NCBI RefSeq assembly: GCF_022179725.1
Contig: NZ_BPRC01000018.1
Span: 30,353 to 94,352 of the forward strand
Origin: Methylorubrum aminovorans
Lineage (GTDB): Bacteria > Pseudomonadota > Alphaproteobacteria > Rhizobiales > Beijerinckiaceae
Length of the DNA stretch: 64,000 nucleotides
Reading direction: 5' to 3'
Position numbers and translations under genes: made by a program. Position 1 is the stretch's first letter; each line of letters starts with the position of its first letter. Shown here in pieces: positions 43,374 through 53,012 of this stretch. The notes beneath the pieces are model-generated. The model had not been told where the DNA came from, ran no database searches, and worked only from the letters and a program-made list of their open reading frames with translations.

Positions 43374-44522
43374 CTACTCGTAGATGGGCTTTCCAGTCAG
43401 GGCCTTCACGACCATGGACTGGAAGTGATGGATCCCGTGCTCGCTATTAGAGCTGCGCTCCTTATCGATCACGAGTCGGCCTTGGCTGTAGGCACGCGAG
43501 TGGAGACCGCGCTGGACGCTCTCGACCAAGCCGATGTCCTCGGGCTGGAGCACGTCCTTGATGTAATCCATCGCCGCGACCTCGTCGGCATTCGGCGTCT
43601 CCGTGTCGAGGTAGAAATCCCAGTGCTCGAACGCCGTCTCAGGTCCGGTCGGCATGATGTGCATGAACGACAGGTTGCGGCGGCCCGGGAAGACGTTCAA
43701 CGTCACGTTCGGCCAAAGGTACCACGCAGCATACATCAACTGCGTACCCGCTACCTCCGGATCGAAGGAATAGGCGCCGTTGTCGACGCGCGCGGGGGCG
43801 ATATGACTTGATGCAATGCCGAAATTTTTCGTGCGGTAAACGCAGTGGTCGAAGAGTTCGACCAGCGCGGGGTGCGCAGTCGGGCAATGGTAGCAATCTT
43901 GGAAGTTCTCGACGACGTTCTTCCAATTCGCCTTGATCTCGAAGGTGAGGCGCCCCGCGTAGACGAGGGTCTCCGGATCCTTGACGTATTTGCGCACGTC
44001 TTCGTCGAGGCCTGCAGATTGGACCGAGAGCGGCACCGCATCCGGGTCCAAGTTGATCCACAGAAACCCGAGGAACTCCTCAACCTTGACGCCCTTTAGG
44101 CAGAACTCATCGGTGTTCAGGTCTTCCACCGACTCGATCACGGAGTTGGTCTTGAGGCGACCGTCGAGCTCATAGCTCCAGGCATGGTAGGGGCACACGA
44201 TCATCCGCGTGCGGCCCGAACCCTTCAGCAACTCGTGGGCGCGGTGGGAGCAGACGTTGTGGAAGGCCCGGACGACGCCGTCCTTGCCGCGAACCACCGC
44301 GATGTTCTGATCCGCGACCTGAACGGTCGTGTACGACCCCGCCTGGGAGAGCTGGTTCGCCGATCCGGCGAAGATCCAGGATTTCGCGAAGATGCGATCC
44401 TTCTCGATCTCGTACTGCGCAGGATCGAAGTAAAGGTGAGCAGGAAGTGTGTAGGACTTCTCCGGCTCGTTGATCTTGAAGCGGTCAGTACCGAGATTGG
44501 GATTGGTAAAAACCTCGTTCAC
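43374..44522 (-). CDS. Rieske non-heme iron oxygenase, alpha subunit
   Basis: 382 residues from GTG at 44522, with an AGGAGAG ribosome site; an upstream frame to 44558 is less likely. The Rieske cluster ligands Cys-x-His and Cys-x2-His are in CSHRAHELL and CPYHAWSYELDG. The mononuclear iron site is in VENFQDCYHCPTAHPAL (two His) with a later Asp. Length and sequence resemble oxygenases acting on quaternary amines (carnitine, glycine betaine, stachydrine) more than those acting on simple aromatics, a view from general resemblance. No beta subunit is present, as expected for that group. A 20-bp element lies at 44599-44618 upstream. Confidence 0.9.
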   Translation of the reverse strand: MNEVFTNPNLGTDRFKINEPEKSYTLPAHLYFDPAQYEIEKDRIFAKSWIFAGSANQLSQAGSYTTVQVADQNIAVVRGKDGVVRAFHNVCSHRAHELLKGSGRTRMIVCPYHAWSYELDGRLKTNSVIESVEDLNTDEFCLKGVKVEEFLGFLWINLDPDAVPLSVQSAGLDEDVRKYVKDPETLVYAGRLTFEIKANWKNVVENFQDCYHCPTAHPALVELFDHCVYRTKNFGIASSHIAPARVDNGAYSFDPEVAGTQLMYAAWYLWPNVTLNVFPGRRNLSFMHIMPTGPETAFEHWDFYLDTETPNADEVAAMDYIKDVLQPEDIGLVESVQRGLHSRAYSQGRLVIDKERSSNSEHGIHHFQSMVVKALTGKPIYE

Positions 44523-44598
44523 CGTTCTCTCCTTTGCGCCGAATGACACCTGAACCACGAGGGCTAAGGCAAACCTACTACTTTAGAGATTCTCCAGA

Positions 44599-44618
44599 CA
44601 ATGATGGCTTTTGGTACC
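44599..44618. promoter_or_regulatory. Conserved 20-bp upstream element, copy 1
   Basis: CAATGATGGCTTTTGGTACC, 77-96 bp upstream of the Rieske oxygenase start. It matches the element at 46697-46716 in 17 of 20 positions, and similarity extends to both sides (CTA-TTTA-TTC). A shared activator or promoter site is likely. Confidence 0.6.
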
Positions 44619-44812
44619 ATTTCGAAGCGGCGGCTACTTCCGCATTGCAGCAAAAGGCGCCGCAAAATTGCTGCGGTTGTTGGGTTAAGCTTGGCGGCGC
44701 GAGTATCGCCGGCTCTGCCAGCCGGTATGACATTCCGCGCTGCGGAGTCGCCGCGCGGCGGCCGAAGCCGCCGCGCGGGACCGGGGTGCGATGCGGGTCG
44801 CTCGCGCTGGCC

Positions 44813-46432
44813 TCAGGCAGGCTGGGACAGGGTGTAGCAAACCGCGATCAGGAGGACGGCGGCCACCAGGGCGAGGTAGGGCAGCGCGCCGGCTCGGGTC
44901 TTCCCGCCCTCCAACTGCAAGTCCGCCTGCATCGTCGGGGGGAAGACGCCCTTGTCGGTGACGTAGTGCCGCCACAGGAACACCGGGATGATCATCGCGG
45001 CTGCCGCGAAGCCGGTGAACAGGGTGCCGGCGCCGTAGGAGTCCGCGCCGAAACCGAGGAACACGAGGTTCAGGTAGCCCAATAGGGCGCCGGTGATGAG
45101 CAGCCACGTCGGCGCCCTGAACGGCCGCGCCTGGTTCGGGCGGTCCATTCGGTGAATCCACCCGGCGTTCAGGTTCATGAAGATGAAGGTGATGTAGCAA
45201 ACGTTGGACGCGGCGAGGACGAAGACGTTGTCGCTCATGAGAAGGAGGAGGAGGTTGAAGACGAGGTCGGTCCACATCGCCCGGGTGGGTGCGCCGTGCT
45301 CGTTGACGTGGCTGAGGTAGCGCGGGAGCCAGCCGTCCACGGATCCCTGGTAGAGCGTCCGCGAGGAGCCGGCCATGGCGGTCATGATCGACAGCAGGAT
45401 GGTCAGGATCAGTGCGATCACGATCAAGTTCGCAAGCATGCCGGTCGCCCCGACCATCGCCGCCATCGCGCGACCTACGCCCATGCCGCTGTAGATGTCG
45501 GGCGCCAGCAAGCCGCTGAGGCCGAGCACGCCCTGAAAGGCCACTGGGACGAGCGTGATCACCGCGAGGCAAAGCAGGCCGGACGAGAAGATTGCCCGGA
45601 ACGTGTCGCGCGAGGGATCGCGGAACTCGCGCGTGTAGCAGACCGCCGTCTCGAAGCCGTAAGTCGAGTAGCCGCAGAGGAACATGCCGGCCATCAGCGT
45701 CGTGAAGCCGACCATGTTCCACTCGCCCTGGACGAGTTGGCCCGACGCGTCCTTCACGAGCGGAACGAGGGGGAGGAAGTTCGCTTGCGGGAGATCGCCG
45801 GTGATGATCGGGATGACGCCGACTGCCAGGAGCGGCACCAACGACGAGATCGCGAAGATCATCTGCAGCCGCGCGGCTTGCAGGATGCCGCGGTGCTGAA
45901 CGGCGAATACACCGAGCATGAGGAGCGCGCCGATGATCGCCGTGACGTTGAGGCGGATCGTCAGGTCTTTTCGGAGCCAAGTCAGGTCGACGAGCGTCAT
46001 CTGCCAGGTGTTGACGACCGAGTCGGCAGGAAACAGGACGCTGAGCATGTAGCCGGCGCCGAGGCTCGTCCCGAGGGCGAGCACCGGGGACCAGGCCAGC
46101 CAGTTGCACCAGACTGAGATTGGGGCGAGCATCTTGCCGTAGCGGACCCAGGCCATGGCTCCGTAGACGGAGGCGCCTCCGGACTTATGGGGGAAGAGGG
46201 CCGCGATTTCGGCATAAGTGAAGCACTGGATGAAGCCGATCGAAATCGAGGCGATCCACACGACCCACGACAGGTTTCCAACGGTGGCGGCAACCGCGCC
46301 GATCGTGAAAAGCACGTAAGCGGGCACGCCGCTCGATAGCCAGAAGGCGTCGACCCATGTCAGGGTGCGATGAAGTTCCGCATTGTCATCGGAACGTTCC
46401 TTGATCGTCGTAGAGTCTACGGCAATATCCAC
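44813..46432 (-). CDS. APC-superfamily amino acid/amine permease
   Basis: 539 residues with about 12-14 transmembrane helices. The start of the APC core (VDAFWLSSGVPAYVLFTIGAVAATVG) and FTYAEIAALFPHKSGGASVYGAM are typical of amino acid or amine/choline-type permeases; the substrate is not set by sequence. Same strand as the oxygenase and reductase genes, 290 bp upstream of them, with its own copy of the 20-bp element 265 bp upstream. It probably imports the oxygenase substrate. Confidence 0.9.
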   Translation of the reverse strand: MDIAVDSTTIKERSDDNAELHRTLTWVDAFWLSSGVPAYVLFTIGAVAATVGNLSWVVWIASISIGFIQCFTYAEIAALFPHKSGGASVYGAMAWVRYGKMLAPISVWCNWLAWSPVLALGTSLGAGYMLSVLFPADSVVNTWQMTLVDLTWLRKDLTIRLNVTAIIGALLMLGVFAVQHRGILQAARLQMIFAISSLVPLLAVGVIPIITGDLPQANFLPLVPLVKDASGQLVQGEWNMVGFTTLMAGMFLCGYSTYGFETAVCYTREFRDPSRDTFRAIFSSGLLCLAVITLVPVAFQGVLGLSGLLAPDIYSGMGVGRAMAAMVGATGMLANLIVIALILTILLSIMTAMAGSSRTLYQGSVDGWLPRYLSHVNEHGAPTRAMWTDLVFNLLLLLMSDNVFVLAASNVCYITFIFMNLNAGWIHRMDRPNQARPFRAPTWLLITGALLGYLNLVFLGFGADSYGAGTLFTGFAAAAMIIPVFLWRHYVTDKGVFPPTMQADLQLEGGKTRAGALPYLALVAAVLLIAVCYTLSQPA

Positions 46433-47910
46433 GTGGTGTCCTCCACATTAGCTTCGGTGATTCAGATCCATGGACTGGTCTTGATCTTGATCACTTGTAA
46501 GCAGCGATGTGTGAACTTGTGGAGGGGATCGCCCTTTCCGCTCTCAACCCCTGCGCTCGTTCGCGATTGGTGGCCGCCCCCAACGCATTGCCGCATGCAA
46601 GCCGGCAGGTCCGCGCGATCCGTGGCTGCTCCGAGCCATCGCGACGCACGAAGATCTCCTGCTTGATGAAGGCTATTTTAATTCCAAGTCGCCGAACAAT
46701 GGTGACTTTTGGTACTGTCACTAGGTCGCGCTGCTGGTTTCGTATGCATTGGGCCGCATTTTTCCGCTCCCTGCCCTGTTGCCACGCAAATGCATCGATG
46801 AATGCATCTGTTTCTTTGTTATCGTGCGCTGCAGCGGGATTGGCTTTGATTCTGCTGCGCCGCAAAGTGGCTCTGGATCTTGCCCGGCGCGGCTGGCGCG
46901 ATGGAACCTTGTCTCAGCCTGGATGAGTGGCTTGGTGTCCAACATCGCTTTGGGCCGGACACCGAGCGCGCCGGCCGGCATGGACCCGACGCTTAGGCAG
47001 GCGCATCGATCCGACCGGCGATGCGGAATATACTCTCGTCCGGGCAATCAAGCGATCGGACGGATCTTGGACTAGCGGCGGACGGTCATACGCCGCCGGC
47101 CCCCTGCCCCGGACCTCGCGTCCCCGAGCCTTCTATCGCAACCTGATCGGACTGGCAGGACGTGGCCGGGATCGGCAGGATCTTGCCGTGTAAGGCCCGG
47201 CTTCGAACCCATATTGGCTTTGACGATCGTGAGCCGCGGGACTTGGCTGGTCGCTGTGCGCAGGAAGAGGCTTGTCGCCCGCGGGACCGGGGCGGCCTCG
47301 GCTAGCCTGCGGGGCCGAGGAGCCGTCGGCAGACCCTACCAACAGCTCCAAGCTAGGTATCCCAGGCATCGTCACTCCTGGCCACGCGAACGATCCAGCT
47401 TTTCGACGTTCCACGACCGGAGGGATAGCCTGCCCTATGAGCATCATTCGGGCAATCGCCACCGACCGACGGCGGGGAGCGCGAGTCCGCTCGTCACCAG
47501 TGGGAGTGGCAGAGCCTCCGTTTCCAAGTGAAGGGTGCGACGGCAGGTTTGTCAGGTCAGCAGCGAGGAGGATGCGGCGGCGCACGAGGTCGAGCTTGAG
47601 CGACCGTGGACTGCAGCCGCCGCTCCGACTCCACCAGGAAGATGCGTGGAGTTCATCCGGAACCGGAGGGACCATGATCGTATGCTCGGTCCGGATTCTA
47701 TTCCCTGAGCCAACGCCGAAACCAACACACCGGTGAATTCGCAGATGCGGTGATGTAAAACCGTCACAATGAGCCTCAGACCACGCCGGAGGGGCAAGCT
47801 GCCTTATTTTTCCGCTTGAGATCGTTCGTCTCCTATGAGGAATTATGTGGGACAACGGGTCCGACACGAGATCCGCAAGATACCCGCAACGTCTGGATGG
47901 GGCCGGAACG
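46433..47910. other. Long intergenic region with element copy 2
   Basis: About 1.5 kb between the divergent permease and porin genes. It holds the second 20-bp element and AT-richer stretches at 46480-46830. Several overlapping frames (46491-46926, 47133-47867) have poor composition and no domain; they look like shadow or decayed DNA. Confidence 0.45.
46697..46716. promoter_or_regulatory. Conserved 20-bp upstream element, copy 2
   Basis: CAATGGTGACTTTTGGTACT, 265-284 bp upstream of the permease start; it also contains part of an inverted repeat GTGAC-N10-GTCAC (46701-46721). Close match to the element upstream of the Rieske oxygenase. Confidence 0.6.
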
Positions 47911-48870
47911 ATGTCGAAATGGCGTAATCACGTCGCGCACGCATTCCTGGTGGCAGCTTCGATCAGCTCGCCGGCGGCAGCCGCCGATCTCTCTGTCGTG
48001 CCCAAGGTAATGCCAGCCGAGGCCAAGGCCCCTGACCCGGCAATCGGCTTTTCATTTTATCAGCAGTACGCCACCGATTACAACTTCCGCGGCGTGTCGA
48101 ATTCAGCTCGCAAGGGCAGCTATCAGACCTTCTTTGAGTTGCAGTACTTCAATAACTTCTTGTATACCGCATTTTACACTTGGCAGACACGCCTTCCCAC
48201 TCGGCCGGATTTCGAGTTCGATCTAGCTGCCGGTATCAGACCGACCTTCGATAAGCTCTCATTTGACATCGGTTTCGTTTACTATTTCTATCCTAACGAG
48301 ACGCGGTTGGTTGACCAAACGACAGGCGCTTTTCTTACGACCGCGAATTCAGATTTTTACGAGATTTATGCTCTTCCACTATATCAGGTGACGCCCGAGT
48401 TTGCTATAGGAGCGAAGTTTTATTACTCGCCTAATTTTTTCGGACAACACGCCGAAGCAACATACACATCGGGCACCATCGCTTACACGTTGCCCGCAAC
48501 GTGGTTTTCTTTCCTGCCAGAGAAGTATGCCAGCGGATTTTCGTTCTCGGGCGAAGGTGGCCATTATTTCCTCGGTGCAGCGAAAACCTCCGCCACAGGT
48601 CTCGTGCCGTTCGACTTGCCCAGCTACAACTACGGCAATGTGGGCATATCATGGGCCTACAAAAATCTTCTGGTTGACCTACGTTACCACATGACTGATT
48701 TTACTAAGGAAAAATGTTTTGCCTATACGGGCGACCCACGAGGCTATGCAAATGGCGGGCGTTCCAATTGGTGCAACGACACGCTCATTGGGACATTTCG
48801 GTTCCAGGGATCCACGACTGCTCCGGGAGTTTTCGCCGAACCGGAGGGGCTACTTGCGTTCTTCAAGTAG
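47911..48870 (+). CDS. TorF-family putative outer-membrane porin
   Basis: 319 residues from ATG at 47911 (frame opens at 47845). Signal peptide (AHAFLVAASISSPAAAA), then alternating aromatic and polar residues throughout (FSFYQQYATDYNFRGVS, TAFYTWQTRL, YYFYPNETR) and a C-terminal aromatic end (LLAFFK), as in TorF-like outer-membrane barrels. Base composition is clearly lower in GC than neighbouring genes, hinting at separate origin. May provide entry for the cluster's substrate (inference). Confidence 0.78.
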   Translation: MSKWRNHVAHAFLVAASISSPAAAADLSVVPKVMPAEAKAPDPAIGFSFYQQYATDYNFRGVSNSARKGSYQTFFELQYFNNFLYTAFYTWQTRLPTRPDFEFDLAAGIRPTFDKLSFDIGFVYYFYPNETRLVDQTTGAFLTTANSDFYEIYALPLYQVTPEFAIGAKFYYSPNFFGQHAEATYTSGTIAYTLPATWFSFLPEKYASGFSFSGEGGHYFLGAAKTSATGLVPFDLPSYNYGNVGISWAYKNLLVDLRYHMTDFTKEKCFAYTGDPRGYANGGRSNWCNDTLIGTFRFQGSTTAPGVFAEPEGLLAFFK

Positions 48871-49288
48871 GGTTAGGATGCGGCTCGCTTGAGCGGATGG
48901 TCGGCCGGAAGCTGAAGCCTTGAGGTCGATCGACTTGCAGGCTTGATCGGATTCTGTGTGCTCCCAAGATCGTGACGGCTATGCACACGCTTTTGGATCG
49001 GCAAATCCTCTTGCGTAGGCATTCGATAGCTTGCCCATTCAGCGAGATGCTGTCGTGTTTCAGCAATGCAGGATCCGAGGCTTAGCGCCTCGGTACTGAC
49101 AGATGTCGCAGTCGCTAGCGATGCGACACACGATGCGAATGCGGTCCGGGGGCGCATCTCGGGCTGCGTCCAGGGCCGCTGCAGCCCGGATAACCGCGAT
49201 CGGAGCGCCGGTGGCGATCGTCCATATATCTCCGATGTCGCGCACAACGTCTCGGCTTCGGGGAGTTCGCCTCTCACAGGAGGGCAGC
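48871..49288. other. Intergenic region before the Gdx-like gene
   Basis: About 420 bp with a hairpin CCGAGGC-TTAGC-GCCTCGG at 49075-49093 lacking a T run. I looked for a guanidine riboswitch in front of the SugE/Gdx gene and did not recognise one. Confidence 0.4.
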
Positions 49289-49609
49289 GTGGCTTGGCTC
49301 TACCTTTTCATCGCCGGCGTCTTCGAGGTTGTGTGGGCCTATGCGATGAAACAATCCGACGGTTTCACTCGGCCATGGCCGACCGCGGTCATGGCGGTGA
49401 CGATCGCCGGGAGCGTCGGACTGTTAGCTTTGTCGATGCGGACGTTGCCCTTGGGCACCGCCTACACGATCTGGACTGGGATCGGGGCAATCGGCTCCTT
49501 CGCGGTCGGCATCATCGTGCTTGGTGAACAGGCGTCCCTGATACGCCTTGCGGCCGCGGCGCTGATCACCGCCGGCCTCATCTTAATGCGGATCGCCAGC
49601 CCCGCTTGA
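49289..49609 (+). CDS. SMR exporter of the SugE/Gdx (guanidinium) subfamily
   Basis: 106 residues from GTG at 49289 with AGGAGGG upstream. Four helices; AGVFEVVWAYAMKQSDGFTRPWP and LPLGTAYTIWTGIGAIGSFAVG match the SugE/Gdx group (Glu in helix 1, Trp-Ala, Lys) rather than the Qac/EmrE group. Gdx proteins export guanidinium ion by proton exchange; some also move small alkyl-ammonium compounds. Second SMR gene in this cluster. Confidence 0.88.
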   Translation: MAWLYLFIAGVFEVVWAYAMKQSDGFTRPWPTAVMAVTIAGSVGLLALSMRTLPLGTAYTIWTGIGAIGSFAVGIIVLGEQASLIRLAAAALITAGLILMRIASPA

Positions 49610-50759
49610 CTTGGCTTGGGTACGGCTTCTGTCGTGTGGCAACCACGCTTCCTCTGGTTGACGGCGTCTCGGAACAGAGATGTGGCACCTTACGGGCTTG
49701 CGCCGCCCCGCCGGCCTTGTTCCAGTCCTGCAACACGCCGAGGCTGGATCATCGCACCAGTTGAATGACGATCTGGGCTCGCTCGGCATGCTTCGTCAGG
49801 AGTTCAGGTCGGGCGTGACGTGGCCTTGACGCGCCTCCCACCGAGAAAAAGGGCCCTCGAGGTGGCCCGCGGATCAATCAGCGCCGGTCGGCACTACCAT
49901 CCGCATCTGCGCACCGAAGCTGCTGGACAAGCGCGCGCTATTCGGCGTCCCGCACCAACCGCATGAGCGTATCGCTCCCGGCGTCCGGCCTGCTCCGGAG
50001 TTTCGAGTTGCGCTGTCGACGTTCGAGGGGTCAAGAGCCGGCCGGTAGCGACGCAACTTGCGCTTCTCGGAAGTGGCGCGGACCTCGTTCGTCTTGTCGT
50101 CTGCGGCTCATCGCAGATAGCCCGCGACTTGACCAACGAGAGATCGTTCTCGGTAAGGCCTTCGCCGCAGCTTTGGGCGAACGCAGGCAGGTCGCAGCAA
50201 ATTGGGCAGCCGCGGGTCGCACGTCACGGCCAGGGAGCGGTCGAAGCGAAAGCAGCGCTTGGAGGAGCGGACGGACACATCGTAATCGAAGTCGCCGTAC
50301 CGGTGGCCTCATCAGCTGGGCCGTACATCCGTCGGTGCGACACCGGAATCCCGGTCATGGCTTGTCGGATACGATGATCGATCCTGTGAACGAACCGGTG
50401 AAAAACTTCAGGACTTGGCATGGGACCTGCCTGCCCGCGCCAAGATCTGCTCCAAGACGCGCCTCTGGGTTCCAGCCCATACAATTTTGTGCACAATCGC
50501 CCGTCAGGGGCTGGTTGGGCGGCGGCGTGTGGTGCTCCGGCTTGACGAGCCTAAGAGGAATCAGTTGTTCTCTCCAGGAACGATCCTTGCATGGTGGGCC
50601 AAGGGCTACGGGCGCAGGCGGCCAGTCTGTGCCGCGAGGTCGACGGGCACGTTTGCGGAGGGTTGTCGCCAGTGGGCATGCCTGCCGGACAAGTCCGGCA
50701 CGGCGCGTGACGTTCGCTTAGTTGCGTCTTTAGGTTGCGGTTAGCGGATCCGCGGCCGG
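49610..50759. other. Long region without a convincing gene
   Basis: 1.15 kb. All frames here are Arg/Ser/Pro rich and without domains; no repeat, IS end or RNA gene was recognised. It may be decayed coding DNA. Confidence 0.4.
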
Positions 50760-51938
50760 TTGACAAAGGCTGGTAAGGTGTGGGTTCAGGCGGCTTGTTC
50801 AGATGACACGCATGCAGAGGCTTTCGCCTTGGTTCAGGCCTCGTCATCGGGAGGCGTTCCGCAGACTGCGGACGCTGCGATGATGCGTAACGAAGCGTTC
50901 TTCCGCAAGCTGGGCCTCGCATCTCGAGCCATCGGGAGCGAGCAGTTCTATCCTCGGCTGCTCGAGCTCTTCGCCGAAGTTTTAAAAAGTCAGTCGGGGT
51001 GGGTTCTGCGATACTCCCGATATTCCCGCCCGGATGTGCTTCATACGGCGAGCATAGCCCAACCTATCATCGATTACTATCTTTCTAAGAATTTTTGGTC
51101 TGAGGCAGATCCATATTATCGCATGTGGCTGTCCAATCAATCAACCGGAATACTAACCCTCAATAATGCGGTTCGGGCCGACGAATATAGCAGCAATTAT
51201 GTAACATCTTTTCAGGCTAAGGCAGGTTTTGCTGATGAGATGGCGATGTTTTTTCCGACCATAGGATCATCGTGTATCGCCCTGTTCCTGGAGAGAGGCA
51301 GCGAGCGTTACGATCTGCAGGACGAAGCCCTGGCGAAGCAGGCCTACTTCGCGTTCGAGGGCCTCCATCGGGCGCACGTAGCCCGTCTCTTGGGTGGCCT
51401 GGGAACGGTGTCGGCGGGCGAAGCCCGCACATCCATTCTGAGAGATCCCTCCATCATCCTGGATCGCAATGGAAGGAAGGTCTGTGCGAACCCGGGTTGG
51501 CTCTCCGCCGAGCGGAACCATCCTGAGCTGTCAGGTGCCTTGACGGCCGCGTCGACCACGAGTGCCGCGGAAGCCCCGATCGGCGACGCCCACATCTTGC
51601 GTTGCCAAGCGCTCGACGCCGATTTCGCCTTGGCACCGGGCGGACGCATCTGCGTTCTCGAGCGAAGCCTTCCAAAAGCCTTGCCTTCCATGGCTTCGCG
51701 GCAGAGCAAGGAGCATGCATCCGCCTGCTTGGCTCAACTAACGCCGAGGGAGAGGGATCTTGTTCGGCTCGTGATGAGCGGCAAGACAACAGGCGAGATT
51801 GCACAGGAACTTGAGATCAGCAAAGGTACCGTCAAAAATCACACGATCAGGATGTACAAGAAGCTCGGCCTGTCGAAAATGTACCATGTCGTGGACTTGT
51901 TTTATCCAATCAAAGAGGAAATCGCAGCCGATTTCTAA
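50760..51938 (+). CDS. LuxR-type transcriptional regulator
   Basis: 392 residues from TTG at 50760; an ATG at 50880 (MMRNEAFFRKLG) is a more likely start, giving 352 residues. The last 65 residues form a LuxR-type HTH: LTPRERDLVRLVMSGKTTGEIAQELEISKGTVKNH...YKKLGLSKM. The N-terminal 270 residues match no sensor domain I can name; they resemble LuxR proteins of Rhizobiales without receiver or autoinducer domains. Candidate regulator for the oxygenase and permease promoters carrying the 20-bp element (inference from position). Confidence 0.8.
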   Translation: MTKAGKVWVQAACSDDTHAEAFALVQASSSGGVPQTADAAMMRNEAFFRKLGLASRAIGSEQFYPRLLELFAEVLKSQSGWVLRYSRYSRPDVLHTASIAQPIIDYYLSKNFWSEADPYYRMWLSNQSTGILTLNNAVRADEYSSNYVTSFQAKAGFADEMAMFFPTIGSSCIALFLERGSERYDLQDEALAKQAYFAFEGLHRAHVARLLGGLGTVSAGEARTSILRDPSIILDRNGRKVCANPGWLSAERNHPELSGALTAASTTSAAEAPIGDAHILRCQALDADFALAPGGRICVLERSLPKALPSMASRQSKEHASACLAQLTPRERDLVRLVMSGKTTGEIAQELEISKGTVKNHTIRMYKKLGLSKMYHVVDLFYPIKEEIAADF

Positions 51939-52433
51939 TTTGGAACCGTCGAGGCCGGTGGTAAGACTGCGCGTTCCCTTAGCGGAAATAGGTAGCGGCT
52001 TGCTTTGGCAAGATCCGGCAGCGCAACCTGCTCCCAGCCTGCGGGCATCGCGGACACGGTTCCGGCCGCGCCGTCGGCTCGCCCTCTTGCGAGGCGGCCG
52101 CCCCAGGGCGCTGGTTGACGTAGCTGCGTCAGCAACGTCGCCGAGGCTGGCGGCACCGAACGGCCCGCCCTCCTCGTGTGCTGCGGGGTTCGACGAGGCG
52201 CCTCGGTGCGGCTCACATCGGGCTTGGCCCGCGCCTTCGTTTCCACATGCGGGGCGGGAAGCGCGCCGTCGGCCCGCCGCGTCATCCGGCTAGAGGCGCC
52301 GCCCTCGCGAAGGCGGCCCGGCGGGGCGCCGCCGTCCGGAACCGCCGACGGCATTCGCGCACGGTGGCCCGGGACATCTCGCCCGCGTCCCAAGCTCCGC
52401 CCCCCAAGCCGCCCGAACGACCGGGGCGAGTGA
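51939..52433. other. GC-rich intergenic region
   Basis: About 500 bp downstream of the LuxR-type gene and the converging GFA-family gene. Frames on both strands are low-complexity and unconvincing. No terminator with a clear T run seen. Confidence 0.4.
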
Positions 52434-52823
52434 TCACCACTCCTGTTCTTGCGGCAGCCCGTCGCTGATATCGTAGAAATCCGCTTTCGAACCGACGTGG
52501 ATGTGCCCCGCAAGGCGCAGTCCCGACGGTTGATCAAAGGTCCCGGCCGCCACGTACGTCTCGGTGCCCGGCTCCGCCTTCCAGAAGAGATTCCCGCCGC
52601 AGCGTTGGCAGAAGCCGCGTTGCGCGCCGGCCGAGGACCGGAACCACGACAGCGTTTCCGCCGAAGTCAGCGCGAGCTCCTCCGACCGACAGCTCGACAT
52701 AGCCGCGAAGTTGCCGCTGGTGCGGGCACATTGCGAGCAATGACAAGCGATCGGGTCCCTCAACGCGCCGCTCACTTCATATCGGACGCCACCGCAGAGA
52801 CAGCCGCCGGTTTTCGACATCAT
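52434..52823 (-). CDS. GFA-family (CENP-V/GFA) zinc protein
   Basis: 129 residues from ATG at 52823 (further ATGs at 52832 and 52820). Zinc ligands are in GGCLCGGVRYEV, CHCSQCARTSG and GFCQRCGGNLFW, the full pattern of the glutathione-dependent formaldehyde-activating-like fold. Role unknown; family members are small zinc proteins, some linked to thiol adducts of aldehydes. Confidence 0.9.
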   Translation of the reverse strand: MMSKTGGCLCGGVRYEVSGALRDPIACHCSQCARTSGNFAAMSSCRSEELALTSAETLSWFRSSAGAQRGFCQRCGGNLFWKAEPGTETYVAAGTFDQPSGLRLAGHIHVGSKADFYDISDGLPQEQEW

Positions 52824-53012
52824 AGTCCCCATCGAGTTCGCGGCGCTTGGCCGCCGTGGTCGCACCGGACGGGGCGGACTGCCTCCCGGGGCCGATCCCT
52901 CCCGGCGCCAGGGCCGTATCCGGCCTGGCTGAATCAGGCCGCCTTGTCTCGGTCTTCGTCTTGGCGCGCATTCCGACGAACCGGTGACCACTTCGTCGGA
53001 ATGCGCTCGCTG

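Noticed and set aside
46491..46926. Overlapping 124- and 139-residue frames near the second 20-bp element
   Set aside because: Neither has domain features or a ribosome site, and they lie on opposite strands of the same DNA.
48871..49288. Guanidine riboswitch in front of the Gdx-like gene
   Set aside because: Looked for the conserved ykkC-type core and did not recognise it; only a simple hairpin is present.
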